Below, piece after piece: positions 50,771-62,089 of a stretch of 64,000 nucleotides of DNA. The notes under the pieces are model-generated. The model saw nothing but the letters and a program-made list of their open reading frames with translations. It was not told where the DNA came from and searched no databases. Each line of letters begins with the position of its first letter. Positions within the stretch are counted from its first letter, which is position 1. Source of the stretch: Arion vulgaris (lineage: Eukaryota; Mollusca; Gastropoda; Stylommatophora; Arionidae); contig CM036758.1 of NCBI GenBank assembly GCA_020796225.1, positions 73,846,366 through 73,910,365 of the forward strand. The letters are read 5' to 3'. A program made the translations under genes and the position numbers.

Positions 50771-51049
50771 ATGTCGGTAAATAAAACTACAGCTGCAGTA
50801 TTAAATAGTAACTGAATGTGTGTTACATTAGCATACGCTCTAGATCTGTCATTAACCTATGGTTCGCATTCCTGTGTGCAAAAATGTCCACATCTGTTCT
50901 ACTACACACACGAGTTACTGTTTATCGTTTTATCAAACATTTTCTTACTCACAGTTTCAAATAACTGTTCAATGTTATTCCAATGTTAAATTTTATTATT
51001 TTGTTAGTTGTTGGAAAGAAACTAAAAGAAAATAATTTCTCTCGTACCG

Positions 51050-52470
51050 TTCTAAGTGTTGGTCGTTACAAGTCGTTGGTCGTTGCAAGTCGTTGGTCGT
51101 TACAAGTCGTTGGTCGTTGCAAGTCGTTGGTCGTTACAAGTCGTTGGTCGTTGCAAGTCGTTGGTCGTTGCAGGTCGTTGGTCGTTGCAAGTCGTTGGTC
51201 GTTGCAAGTCGTTGGTCGTTGCTAGTCGTTGGTCGTTGCAAGTCGTTGGTCGTTACAAGTCGTTGGTCGTTGCAAGTCGTTGGTCGTTACAAGTCGTTGG
51301 TCGTTGCAGGTCGTTGGTCGTTGCAAGTCGTTGGTCGTTGCAAGTCGTTGGTCGTTGCAAGTCGTTGGTCGTTGCAAGTCGTTGGTCGTTACAAGTCGTT
51401 GGTCATTGCAAGTCGTTGGTCGTTGCAGGTCGTTGGTCGTTACAAGTCGTTGGTCGTTGCAGGTCGTTGGTCGTTACAAGTCGTTGGTCGTTACAAGTCG
51501 TTGGTCGTTACAAGTCGTTGGTCGTTACAAGTCGTTGGTCGTTACAAGTCGTTGGTCGTTACAAGTCGTTGGTCGTTACAAGTCGTTGGTCGTTGCAGGT
51601 CGTTGGTCGTTACAAGTCGTTGGTCGTTACAAGTCGTTGGTCGTTACAAGTCGTTGGTCGTTACAAGTCGTTGGTCGTTACAAGTCGTTGGTCGTTACAA
51701 GTCATTGGTCGTTGCAAGTCGTTGGTCGTTGCAAGTCGTTGGTCGTTGCAAGTCGTTGGTCGTTGCAAGTCGTTGGTCGTTGCAAGTCGTTGGTCGTTGC
51801 AAGTCGTTGGTCGTTGCAAGTCGTTGGTCGTTGCAAGTCGTTGGTCGTTACAAGTCGTTGGTCGTTGCAAGTCGTTGGTCGTTGCAAGTCGTTGGTCGTT
51901 GCAAGCCGTTGGTCGTTGCAAGTCGTTGGTCGTTGCAAGTCGTTGGTCGTTGCAAGTCGTTGGTCGTTCCAAGTCGTTGGTCGTTGCAAGTCGTTGGTCG
52001 TTGCAGGTCGTTGGTCGTTGCAAGTCGTTGGTCGTTGCAAGTCGTTGGTCGTTACAAGTCGTTGGTCGTTGCAAGTCGTTGGTCGTTGCAAGTCGTTGGT
52101 CGTTGCAAGTCGTTGGTCGTTGCAAGTCGTTGGTCGTTGCAAGTCGTTGGTCGTTGCAAGTCGTTGGTCGCTGCAAGCCGTTGGTCGTTGCAAGTCGTTG
52201 GTCGTTGCAAGTCGTTGGTCGTTGCAAGTCGTTGGTCGTTGCAAGTCGTTGGTCGTTACAAGTCGTTGGTCGTTGCAAGTCGTTGGTCGTTGCAAGTCGT
52301 TGGTCGTTGCAAGCCGTTGGTCGTTGCAAGTCGTTGGTCGTTGCAAGTCGTTGGTCGTTGCAAGTCGTTGGTCGTTGCAAGTCGTTGGTCGTTGCAAGTC
52401 GTTGGTCGTTCCAAGTCGTTGGTCGTTGCAAGTCGTTGGTCGTTGCAAGTCGTTGGTCGCTGCAAGCCGT
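51050..52470. repeat. 17-bp minisatellite, about 84 copies
   Basis: The unit is 'gtcgttggtcgttgcaa', with a G/A alternative (gcaa or acaa) and rare variants. The unit itself is a decayed 7+10 bp repeat of GTCGTTG. Since 17 is not a multiple of three and the unit has no stop, every frame on the plus strand and most on the minus strand stay open for 250-480 codons; this is arithmetic, not coding. 50771-51049 holds nothing recognisable. Confidence 0.97.
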
Positions 52471-52535
52471 TCTAGAAATCTCTTCTTATTCTGACGCTGT
52501 GAGGTAAAACAGGAATGGAAAAAAGAAAATAGGAA
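52467..52535 (+). mobile_element. LINE S, 3' tail fragment
   Basis: 'agccgttctagaaatctc' then 'ctgacgctgtgaggtaaaac' match the S 3' end, directly joined to the 17-bp array. Confidence 0.75.
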
Positions 52536-52564
52536 AAAATAATTTTTTTTCGCGACTATTTTAT

Positions 52565-52866
52565 ACGTCGTGTGTATTGAATGAGACCACGACACAGAGA
52601 AAGCTTATTATCAATATAAGAAAGAGGCAGTCATCATTTTTCGGGCATGTAATGAGGAAGGGAGGTTTAGAACAAATTGTAACAACTGGTAAAATCGAGA
52701 GTAGACGAGACAGAGGAAGACAGAGAGAGAAAATTTTGGATAGCCTGACTTCATGGCACGGTAGAGCGTCAACATCTGAGTTGATAGCAAACACCAACGA
52801 CAAAGATTTGTGGAGATCCATGATCGCCTACGACAACCGGCACGGCACCTGATGATGATGAAAGGT
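52565..52866 (+). pseudogene. LINE O, C-terminal fragment with (TGATGA) tail
   Basis: An open frame of 91 residues: RKLIINIRKRQSSFFGHVMR, KGGLEQIVTTGKIESRRDRG, RQREKILDSLTSWHGRASTS, then LWRSMIAYDNRHGT, with the stop inside 'cctgatgatgatgaaag'. The best preserved end of this LINE. Confidence 0.87.
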
Positions 52867-53367
52867 ACGGTGTCACATCAATATTAAAATTTAACTGTAT
52901 TATATTAAGGAGTTTATTCAATATTTCTATAGAAACAATGCATTGAACAGCCTTCTAAAACGTTAACTCAAATAAATAAAGATATTGAATCGATCCAGCA
53001 ATTTAAAGCGTTTAGAGTTACACGTTGTACAAGTAAAACTGAATGTCTGATGAGCAGAGTGAGGAGTTTGTTTAACCAACGAGCCACATATACCAGCAGT
53101 ATATATTTACTTCGACATCTGTTGGGGGAGACTGGGCACCTATGGGTCTTTCCGGACTGCTATGATGTGTATTCAGTAACCAATAACTCGAAAAATTTCC
53201 TAATAGTTTAGAAACAAAGCGTCTCCTTAAAGACCAATATATTCATTAGTGAAAACATTCTCAAATGACAGATAGAGATTTCTGTTTGATTGACATTGCT
53301 ATTTTATTGATTTGTTGTGTTCGTTTCTTTCCTATTGCTTTTAATTGGGTTTTTTTGGGTTTTTATT
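52867..53367. other. no recognisable gene
   Basis: A short match to the region after LINE RNase H remnants ('tatgggtctttccggact', near 53143) is the only hint of origin. Confidence 0.5.
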
Positions 53368-53515
53368 TCCGATCCAGAAGCACTTGAGCTTTCAGCTCTT
53401 CGGCTCGGTGCCATTGACATCGTAACCTTTCGGTTCGGTGCCACGATTACCGTAAATCTAGAGAACCTGTAGTTTTTTCTGCCAGTCCGCGGAATTTAAC
53501 CCGCACTAAAAGAGT
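53368..53515 (-). mobile_element. D-family SINE, 3' part
   Basis: 'gatccagaagcacttgagc' to 'gcggaatttaacccgcact'; the first 50 bp of the head are missing. 53516-53835 has only short 'aaccacttgacta' repeats. Confidence 0.8.
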
Positions 53516-53872
53516 TAACCGATGTAATACACTACCTACCTAACAACCGTACTTAATTTTAGCTCTAACCACTTGACTACACCATCAAATTAACCACTTG
53601 ACTAAACCATCACTCTAAACACGTTACAAAACCAGTTCTCCACTCACATTACAGCGATCACACTTGTAAGAATGTAAACTTGTAAAAATATAAAAATATA
53701 CATCAAGTCAATACTGCGTTATCGTGACCAATTAGCTTATTCACTTGTTACAACTATGCACATGGACTAGAGTTTCATTAATTTAACACGCCTTGTACGA
53801 TTCTGCGTGCTGATGTAGGCATCGGGCTGTTGTCCAGAGAGAGAGAGAGAGAGAAAGAGAGAGAAAGAGATA

Positions 53873-54035
53873 CAGTATCGGCTCGTCATTAAGGGCCAAT
53901 GGGCCGGGCCAAACCAAAAATAATATATTACGTGTATTTATTATTTTACAAATTAAAATATAGCATACCAAAACCATGATTTATCTGGAAAAAATGTCTG
54001 GCCCCACCAACAAAAGTGGTCACAAGCCGCCACTG
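53873..54035 (+). mobile_element. C-family MITE
   Basis: Ends 'cagtatcggctcg' and 'caagccgccactg'. It lies between a (GA)n run (53836-53872) and a (TA)n run, which obscures the duplication ('gagata' on both sides). Confidence 0.85.
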
Positions 54036-54038
54036 GAG

Positions 54039-54040
<2 letters not shown>

Positions 54041-54121
<81 letters not shown>

Positions 54122-54122
54122 C
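54041..54122. repeat. (TA)n then (GA)n microsatellite
   Basis: About 50 bp of TA followed by about 25 bp of GA. Confidence 0.96.
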
Positions 54123-54395
54123 TGATTGCTAGAGAGTATGCAGCTTGTTAAAGAATTGTGAAAAAAAAAAATATCTTTCTATGTTCGGAATGGAGAGGAA
54201 AATTTGTTTTGGCTGGACAATAAATTGCATTTTCGGAATTGTATGTGTTATTTACATACATACGTGTGTAGATATATACATGCGTACATAAAAACGCACG
54301 CGGGCACGAGCACATTCATACGCACACATGTACAATATATGTGTATACGTACTTTCATACGTTCGTTTGTAGTTCTACATATCCTACTGCCCTTC

Positions 54396-54665
54396 TACCC
54401 TTACATACCACACACTACACACCACACGTATATACATTTACACACCACACACTACACACCACACGTATATACATTTACACACCACACACTACACACCACA
54501 CGTATATACATTTACACACCACACACTACACACCACACGTATATACATTTACACACCACACACTACACACCACACGTATATACATTTACACACCACACAC
54601 TACACACCACACGTATATACATTTACACACCACACACTACATACCACACTTACATACACTTACGC
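54396..54665. repeat. 37-bp minisatellite, about 7 copies
   Basis: The unit is 'cacaccacacactacacacc' + 'acacgtatatacattta'. Thr/His/Tyr-rich frames are incidental. Confidence 0.94.
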
Positions 54666-54699
54666 ACTACCCATAGCGAGCCACATTTACACACCATAC

Positions 54700-54890
54700 T
54701 TGCAGAGAAGTGTCTGGCGAAAGGATTAGAACGCATCTCCCACGCAGAAGGTCTGTGTTCAATTCACAGTAAAGCCAAGGATTTGCTTCTGTTGTGGACA
54801 CAAATAACACATCCTAACCTGTACAGCTTCGCAACGACTGTACTAGCCATACGGTCATTAAATTCCTTAGGATGTCGTCCCACCTGTGCT
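54700..54890 (+). mobile_element. Z-family SINE
   Basis: Head 'gtctggcgaaaggattagaa' with B-box-like 'tgtgttcaattcac'; body 'cctaacctgtacagcttcg', end 'cggtcattaaattcc'. Confidence 0.72.
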
Positions 54891-54939
54891 ACATTTCCCT
54901 AAATAGCGCTGCTACAAGCAGTAACGACAGTTAACGACT

Positions 54940-55215
54940 TAAGACAGCTACACACACACCGACACACTTACACACACACCGACACACTTACACACATACA
55001 CACACATCTACACACTTACACACACACACACACCGACACACTTACACACACCGACTTACTTACACAGACACCGACACATACACACACATCGACACACACA
55101 TAGATACACTTACACACACACACACCGACACACTTACACACACTGACTTACTTACATACACACCGACACATACATACAGACACCGACACACTTGCACACA
55201 CACCGACACAATTAT
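54940..55215. repeat. (CA)-rich degenerate repeat
   Basis: Repeated 'cacacaccgacacacttaca' words with variation. 55216-55407 has no recognisable feature. Confidence 0.9.
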
Positions 55216-55407
55216 ACATACTTTATCATTTGTAAATATCACAAACATCGACCCATATTTATGCAGATTACCGCACGCAGCTTTTTAATTATTGAACAGT
55301 CCCAGAATACTGCTATGCCGTGGCAGAAAACACACCGTTGCACACCACTGAATGATACGCATAGGTAGATCCTGGAGGGATGCATTATCATATAGTCAAT
55401 CATAGTC

Positions 55408-55665
55408 TTTCTTCTTCTTCTTTACATTCGTTCTTTCGACCAATTTTAATCACTCTTTGTGATATGTTTGATCTTTGTCAAGAACGTGTATACGTTGCAC
55501 ATTGGTTTGGTAGGCCCTAAACGCATAGACTACTACACGTTTAGGAAACGTGCATCCGATTTCAGCCACACCTTATTAGACGCCTCTTACGACATGCATG
55601 GCAGTAAGCAGTGGTTCTATTCTTTACACCCCAAATTTGGTCCCCGGTAACCACTCAGGCGACTT
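55408..55665 (-). mobile_element. B-family retroposon
   Basis: The (CTT)n tail is at 55409-55420 and the 5' end at 'ggtaaccactcaggcg'. Full length. Confidence 0.88.
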
Positions 55666-55671
55666 TAGGTC

Positions 55672-55882
55672 TTTAAAAACATGCATTTTCCTGTAGTCAA
55701 ATATCATTAAAGAAGAACTCTTTAAAAACATGCATTTTCCTGTACTCAAATATCATTAAAGAAGAACTCTTTAAAAACATGCATTTTCCTGTAGTCAAAT
55801 ATCATTAAAGAAGAACTCTTTAAAAACATGCATTTTCCTGTACTCAAATATCATTAAAGAATAACTCTTTAAAAACGCATTT
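55672..55882. repeat. 49-bp minisatellite, about 4 copies
   Basis: The unit is 'tttaaaaacatgcattttcc' + 'tgtagtcaaatatcattaaa' + 'gaagaactc', with an alternating g/c variant (tagtc/tactc) in successive units. Confidence 0.94.
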
Positions 55883-55915
55883 TCCTGAATTAAGTCATCA
55901 CCGAGGAAGGTCTTT

Positions 55916-56139
55916 CTTTTTTTTTTTTTTTGATCCAGAAGCACTTGAGCTTCTAGGCTCTTCGGCTCGGTGCCATGGACATCGTAACCCTTCGGTTCGG
56001 GGATCTGTAAATCACCGTAAGACACCGTAAATCTGGGGAATCTGTGGCTTTTTCTACCATCCCGCGGAATTTAACCCGCACACACAGAGGATAGTCACCC
56101 GTAGTCCAACGCGCTACGAACACGCTGGGCAGACGGGCA
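55916..56139 (-). mobile_element. D-family SINE with 13-bp TSD
   Basis: The duplication 'gaggaaggtcttt' is at 55903-55915 and 56140-56152. The minus-strand 3' end is a long A-run (T-run on plus), and the 5' end is 'gcccgtctgcccagcgtg'. This establishes D as a retroposed SINE. Confidence 0.94.
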
Positions 56140-56371
56140 GAGGAAGGTCTTTAAAAATAGCTATAGCCACAAAGCTATTCACACATCCCTATGTCTTTAT
56201 ATCACTTCCAATTATCTGAACAAAAATCTATACTAAAGCAATCCTCTGCTTCAAGCTTAATTTCTTGATCCTCTGAAAGTCAAGAAGACTTCCCAATAAT
56301 TTGTTGCGATATTGCTGCGCTTGCGTTGCTCATTTTATTATAACAAAATTGTTTGCATTTTTTTTCCAGTA

Positions 56372-56668
56372 TATGTTTATCAAAATCAAAGAAAACTGGC
56401 TGATGCTACAATTAAGGGGGAGAAAATTGAAGTATTTTGAACATATAAAGAGACATGAAGGACTGGAGAATACCATCATGGAGGAAGCATCCCGGCAAAG
56501 AAGAGAAGAGTAAGACCACATAGAAGATGGATTCAGGATGTAACTGATGGTTTGATCATGACGGCTGCAGAGGCAAGACATATGGCCTAGAGAAGAGAGA
56601 GCAATTCCGAAGGACTCTTAAGGTGGTAAAGTTCTTCTCAGGACAAACTATTTGATGATGATGATGAT
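56372..56668 (+). mobile_element. LINE P, 3' fragment with (TGATGA) tail
   Basis: It reads KIKENWLMLQLRGRKLKYFE, HIKRHEGLENTIMEEAS, then a stop; DNA identity continues through 'ctgatggtttgatcatgac' to 'tatttgatgatgatgatga'. The family's typical 3' end is intact here. Confidence 0.85.
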
Positions 56669-56679
56669 ATGTTTATAAC

Positions 56680-56855
56680 AATAATTCCTGTTGTATCTTT
56701 ATACGTTACATATGAACTGCAAGTGATTTATCCATACCGCTCTGTCCTGGGCAACTCGCTCAATCTCTTCCATGGAATTGAGTCCAATATTTCTTGCCTC
56801 TCTCAGCAAAGTTCTTTTCAGGGTTTCGCTAGGTCTTCCACTCTTTCTTGAACCC
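56680..56855 (-). mobile_element. LINE C-terminal fragment
   Basis: The minus strand reads KSGRPSETLKRTLLREARNI, then GLNSMEEIERVAQDRAVWIN and HLQFICNV. GRP.ETLKRTL and AQDR..W are C-terminal landmarks. The 34-bp array begins at its left (upstream) edge. Confidence 0.77.
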
Positions 56856-57910
56856 TTTGTCTCTCACTTCAATGCCTGCTTTGATATTCTTTGCCTCTCA
56901 CTTCAATGCCTGCTTTGATATTCTTTGATTCCCACTTCAATGCCTGCTTTGGTATTCTTTGTCTCCCACTTCAATGCCTGCTTTGATATTCTTTGATTCC
57001 CACTTCAATGCCTGCTTTGATATTCTTTGATTCCCACTTCAATGCCTGCTTTGATATTCTTTGCCTCTCACTTCAATGCCTGCTTTGATATTCTTTGATT
57101 CCCACTTCAATGCCTGCTTTAGTATTCTTTGTCTCCCACTTCAATGCCTGCTTTGTTATTCTTTGCCTCTCACTTCAATGCCTGCTTTGATATTCTTTGC
57201 CTCTCACTTCAATGCCTGCTTTGATATTCTTTGCCTCTCACTTCAATGCTTGCTTTGATATTCTTTGCCTCTCACTTCAATGCCTGCTTTGATATTCTTT
57301 GCCTCTCACTTCAATGCCTGCTTTGATATTCTTTGCCTCTCACTTCAATGCTTGCTTTGATATTCTTTGCCTCTCACTTCAATGCTTGCTTTGATATTCT
57401 TTGCCTCTCACTTCAATGCCTGCTTTGATATTCTTTGCCTCTCACTTCAATGCTTGCTTTGATATTCTTTGCCTCTCACTTCAATGCCTGCTTTGATATT
57501 CTTTGCCTCTCACTTCAATGCCTGCTTTGATATTCTTTGCCTCTCACTTCAATGCTTGCTTTGATATTCTTTGCCTCTCACTTCAATGCTTGCTTTGATA
57601 TTCTTTGCCTCTCACTTCAATGCCTGCTTTGATATTCTTTGCCTCTCACTTCAATGCTTGCTTTGATATTCTTTGCCTCTCACTTCAATGCTTGCTTTGA
57701 TATTCTTTGCCTCTCACTTCAATGCCTGGTTTGTTATTCTTTGATTCCCACTTCAATGCCTGCTTTGATATTCTTTAATTCCCACTTCAATGCCTGCTTT
57801 GATATTCTTTAATTCCCACTTCAATGCCTGCTTTGATATTCTTTAATTCCCACTTCAATGCCTGCTTTGATATTCTTTGCCTCTCACTTCAATGCTTGCT
57901 TTTGTATTCT
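56852..57910. repeat. 34-bp minisatellite, about 31 copies
   Basis: The unit is 'ctttgcctctcacttcaatg' + 'cctgctttgatatt', with variants gattcccac and gcttgc arranged in clusters, so homogenisation is local. 57911-58207 has no recognisable feature. Confidence 0.96.
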
Positions 57911-58207
57911 TTGATCATTTCTTTTCAAGGTATGCCCAACATGTCTCCATTTTCTCATTCGTATAACAGTTGTTACTAGTGGTTGACCAGACTACATATA
58001 TGTTATATGTTACGATATTGCATTTTTGTAAAGTTGTACACAAATGTACACTGGTCTAAGAATTATTCTTTGTTTATTTACCGATTTAAGATATGTTTCT
58101 TCTTGTGTGACTAAATGTTATTGTTTTAACTCTTTCGAACTTCTGAACCTGTATACTGGTTCACGGTACTTTATAAGATGAACCAAATCTAATATACTGG
58201 CTAGTTC

Positions 58208-58830
58208 AGTATCAATCAATCAAGTGCCATGCCTGTCGGCGTAGTCGATCATGTCTTTCCACAACTCGCTCTCTCTCTCTCTTTGGTACAGGTAACCAGT
58301 TCTAACGTCGATCTTTTGTCGAACCACAATGTCAGAACATCCAACATCTTCTTCCTTTGTATTCCACGATCTCGCCTTCCCTGAATTTTAAATGTTGTCA
58401 CCAAATGTTTTAAACCACCTCTTCGCAGTATATCCCTGAAGAACCTTAATTGTCTGATTTGTATTCTTGTGATAAGTTTCTCTGTATGCAGGCCTGTTTT
58501 AAACCTCTTCGCAGTATATCCCTGAAGAACATTGATTGTCTGATTTGTATTCTTGTGATAAGTTTCTCTGTGTGCAGGCCTGTTTTAAACCTTCTCTTCG
58601 CAGTATATCCCTGAAGAACATTGATTATCTGATTTGTATTCTTGTGATAAGTTTCTCTGTATGCAGGCCTGTTTTAAAACCTCTTCATTTGTTTTCTTTG
58701 TTGTCCATGGAATTTTCAGCATTCTTTTGAAAATGAAACATCTCTGTTGTTTCCAGTTATCTTATTGATTGTTTTTTGTTGTCCATGATTCGCTGCCATA
58801 CATAATTATTGGTTCAATATATCACTGGAG
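58208..58830 (-). mobile_element. LINE O, C-terminal fragment with internal triplication
   Basis: On the minus strand from right to left: 'aaaattccatggacaaca' (KIPWTT), then a segment of 82-86 bp covering IRQ.(R/L)FFRDILRR repeated three times (58424-58680), then the GRQREK-like part and the end WKDMIDYADRHGT. The order equals the copy at 22035-22440. Confidence 0.83.
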
Positions 58831-58984
58831 TACTCGTTTCCGTACTGTCATTTGTATACTTTGCAATAAAAATGAGTCTGAAGATAAAAATATATTTACA
58901 AACTGAAAATTTTCGCAAATACATTTTCATTATTTTTTGTTAACATGCCCCTTACTATATTTCACTTAATATATCTATTGCTTA

Positions 58985-59345
58985 TATGACATATCTACTA
59001 ACTACTTCTCTCATTGATTGACTGAATGATATGACATATCTACTAACTACTTCTCTCATTGATTGACTGAATGATATGACATATCTACTAACTACTTCTC
59101 TCATTGATTGACTGAATGATATGACATATCTACTAACTACTTCTCTCATTGATTGACTGATTGATATGACATATATACTAACTACTTCTCTCATTGATTG
59201 ACTGAATGATATGACATATCTACTAACTACTTCTCTCATTGATTGACTGAATGATATGACATATCTACTAACTACTTCTCTCATTGATTGACTGAATGAT
59301 ATGACATATCGACTAACTACTTCTCTCATTGATTGACTGAATGAT
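58985..59345. repeat. 45-bp minisatellite, 8 copies
   Basis: The unit is 'atgatatgacatatctacta' + 'actacttctctcattgattg' + 'actga'. It contains the ATTGATTGA word found at the 3' tail of SINE F and directly adjoins an F copy at 59340. Confidence 0.95.
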
Positions 59346-59835
59346 AGGACCATCAATATTGCAGTTTGTTAAATAACTATATATACTTCGATTTCGTTGT
59401 TACACCACTAGAAGATAGCTGCTGCAGTGTACGAGATCCGTAGCACCAGCAAGTGTCCCCTATGCCATTTTGTGAACTATTAAATTGTTGCAGGCTGTCC
59501 GTATGATTGAGGGGCGAATGTAAAAGGGTAATTTTAGGTCTCACGCAAAAATCAGTCAGAAGCGCAATACCAGGAATCATGATTTTCGCCTGAATTAACA
59601 GAGGGCGTACGAGAGAAGAAGAAGAAGAAGAAGAAATTGTTATAGGAATATCATTGTTATCCTTTAAATGAAATTTTCTCTAACATCCGCTTCGTAACCT
59701 ACTGTTATCGGTTTATAACTACCAAGAATTGTTTATGTGCTCAACTTCAACACAGGACCTATATATTATCGTCCGTTTCTGATAGGACTAGGAACTCGAT
59801 CTCATCTACATTGAGATCAGGGACACCTGTAAGAT
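59340..59835 (-). mobile_element. F-family SINE, interrupted
   Basis: 'gataggaccatcaatattgc' and 'tgcagtgtacgagatccg' at the left and 'atcgtccgtttctgatagg' at 59768 are F segments in correct reverse order. About 59545-59720 does not match F and contains a G-like piece with a (GAA)n run. Confidence 0.72.
59545..59640 (+). mobile_element. G-like 3' end with (GAA)n tail, inside F
   Basis: 'aatcagtcagaagcgcaata' and 'aattaacagagggcgtacg' then 'agaagaagaagaagaag' parallel the end of the G-like piece at 61868-62020. Confidence 0.55.
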
Positions 59836-59959
59836 ATTCCGATCTAATCACGATATCCAAACTTCTATTGATTGTCTCCTCACTCTGTTCCCAATACATG
59901 ATGTTTCCACACCAAATATCAATAGACTTCATCCACATTATATACATAAGATCAGATGT

Positions 59960-60191
59960 GAAATGAAAATCATGGCATATCTTTTACAAGACGTAGCCAT
60001 CAACAATTGTAAACGAATCGTCGATTTTCTAGTCACTACTTATATATTCAGTAGTTTGTCAAAATTTCTGAACGGCGAGGTCTATTTTTACCTGTCGTAA
60101 AAATCCAAGTGAACTAATTTGCTTCCAAATTTGCCCGCTGCAAATTTTGAACCAGGTACGCTTGGGTTGTGATCGAGCTACAGACGCTCAC
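59960..60191 (-). mobile_element. H-family SINE with 12-bp TSD
   Basis: The duplication 'aagatcagatgt' is at 59948-59959 and 60192-60203. On the minus strand it begins at the tRNA-like head ('gtctgtagctcgatcacaac', B-box-like 'tggttcaaaatt') and ends in 'ttttcatttcac'. The cleanest copy of H. Confidence 0.92.
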
Positions 60192-60421
60192 AAGATCAGA
60201 TGTATCCACATCAATATCAAACAAACGTTTTCTTTATCTCTATTCACACAATCAGACACGATCCACATGATGAGCACTTAGATGAGCAATGATCACCTGC
60301 ACAGCCGCTTATTATTGTGTGTTTATTTGAACTGTTTTTGTTCATGTTAACAACTGTGTTAATAGTTACTTCATAGACAAAACCAAGTTCAGGAAAAATA
60401 TTTGTAGATGTTAGGTGATTC

Positions 60422-60686
60422 TTCTTCTTCTTCTTCATACGCTCTATATCAATCACTTGTTAACTATTCTTTGTGATGTATATGTGATCTGAACCTGAAA
60501 AAGCGATTGTATGTTGTGCTAGTTATGCGCCTACAGGTAGGCCAGCATATTTGATTTCTGCGACAGTTTTTATTGACTAGGGTAGCTTATCTAGACCCCA
60601 ACCTTAGTCGCCTCTTACGACATGCTTTGTTGGTCGCGGTGTTACTATTCTTTGCTTCCCTTGCGGGCTCCGGCACCAATCGGGCG
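60422..60686 (-). mobile_element. A-family retroposon with 12-bp TSD
   Basis: 'gttaggtgattc' (60410-60421) and 'gttagatgattc' (60687-60698) differ at one base. The tail is (CTT)n on the plus strand and the 5' end is 'ggcaccaatcgggcg'. Confidence 0.92.
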
Positions 60687-60699
60687 GTTAGATGATTCA

Positions 60700-61219
60700 G
60701 CAAATAGTGTTTATAATTGTTAGTGAGTTACTCAGTCCTTTCCTTTTTTTCTATGCTTTGTTCTCTGCCGTTTAGTGGCTCATGTTTGACTCTACCATGG
60801 GGTAAGCATAATTTAAGCAAATTACCTTATGTGACAAGTGTGTTTTGTTTCAATGTTTGTTGAAACTATTGTGCTCTGCTATCGTATGTCGCAGTTTTCA
60901 ATTAATGTCATTTTATTTATGATAGGTCGGTCATATTTATATACATAATAAAATATAACTGGAACAGACACACACACACATGCATAGTTTGCCCTATATA
61001 TATAAACATATGCATAGATGTTTCTGACATATCTTTTTATAGCAATGTTCGTTCATTCGTCTTTAAGACTGTTCTGGACATTTTGATTAGTTTTCTGCTC
61101 GTTGATTGATTTTCTGCTTTTTTCTATAAATGTTACAAATTATGTCAATCTATCTCAACTTTGATTGATAAATCTGTCTAGGGGTATCCACTGGGAATTG
61201 AAATATGAACTTGTATTAG
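60700..61219. other. no recognisable gene
   Basis: AT-rich; a short (CA)n run near 60968. Confidence 0.55.
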
Positions 61220-61500
61220 GGGACGCGGATAGTGAAGTAGATAACACGCTGCGCCAGTGACCATAGGCTGTGGAAATTCCTGGGTTCGAGGTCAGTTTGG
61301 GCCAAAGACTATATATCTATCTGCTCAGGGTACATGGTTGAACGAACATTAAACCCTTATCCTTCACTTTCGAATTTGAATTACAAGTGCTTCTGAAGTC
61401 GCAATAAGGTTCGCCTGATTGTCGAGGAATACTGATGACAATGAAAACAAGCCTTACACAAAAAGCAATCAGGAGGACATATTAGGCATCATGAATAAGC
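61220..61500 (+). mobile_element. G-family SINE, tRNA-like
   Basis: Head 'gcggatagtgaagtagataa' with B-box-like 'tgggttcgaggtcag'; body 'gaattacaagtgcttctgaa' and 'ggttcgcctgattgtcg'. Collinear with 29990-30290. Confidence 0.75.
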
Positions 61501-61867
61501 CATAATTTATAGCAACGAACAACCAACAAAATTTAATTTGTGCGACGTTGGTAGTATATCAACCGATTCTGATGCGAGGAAATTGTCTTCAAATACTACA
61601 GGGATCTACTGATCAGCAACATTTTCCAAAATTATAACGTTTCATTACCCGTGATGATGGAGTAACTACCTCTAGACCACATTAAGGAGAAAACTGTCCC
61701 ACATTGCGACATTTTGTCCCCTTTCGAGAGCTTTTGTAGTCTCATAAATAAGGTACTAACAGCTGTAGAAGCAACTTTTACCACTCAGCAACATCATGTG
61801 CATTGTTGGTGGGGTTAGCGATTAATTATCTCCATACATGTCTGTTCTTGGAACTCTTACTAAAGCT
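61501..61867. other. no recognisable feature
   Basis: No frame, repeat or tRNA-like head seen. Confidence 0.5.
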
Positions 61868-62020
61868 CTGAAGTCAGAGAAGGCTCGCCTCTATGGCCAA
61901 GAAACCAATAAAACAATAAGCAGGCTTTCACACAAAACTCCATCAGAAGCACCAAACGATGCCCCATGGATACTCTTGAATTCATAGAGGGCAAACGAAG
62001 AAGAAGAAGAAGAAGAAAAA
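61868..62020 (+). mobile_element. G-like 3' end with (GAA)n tail
   Basis: 'gaagtcagagaaggctcgcc' parallels the G body 'gaagtcgcaataaggttcgc'. It ends 'agagggcaaacgaagaagaa'. Confidence 0.55.
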
Positions 62021-62089
62021 GGAACTCATTAACCGTTCTGAAATTGATACTGTCCGTGCCATGAAATAAGACTTTATACAATGGTCTTT

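Noticed and set aside
51056..52507. 483-codon open frame and its overlapping frames on both strands
   Set aside because: It lies fully in a 17-bp tandem array that lacks stops in every forward frame; the sequence explains the frame length.
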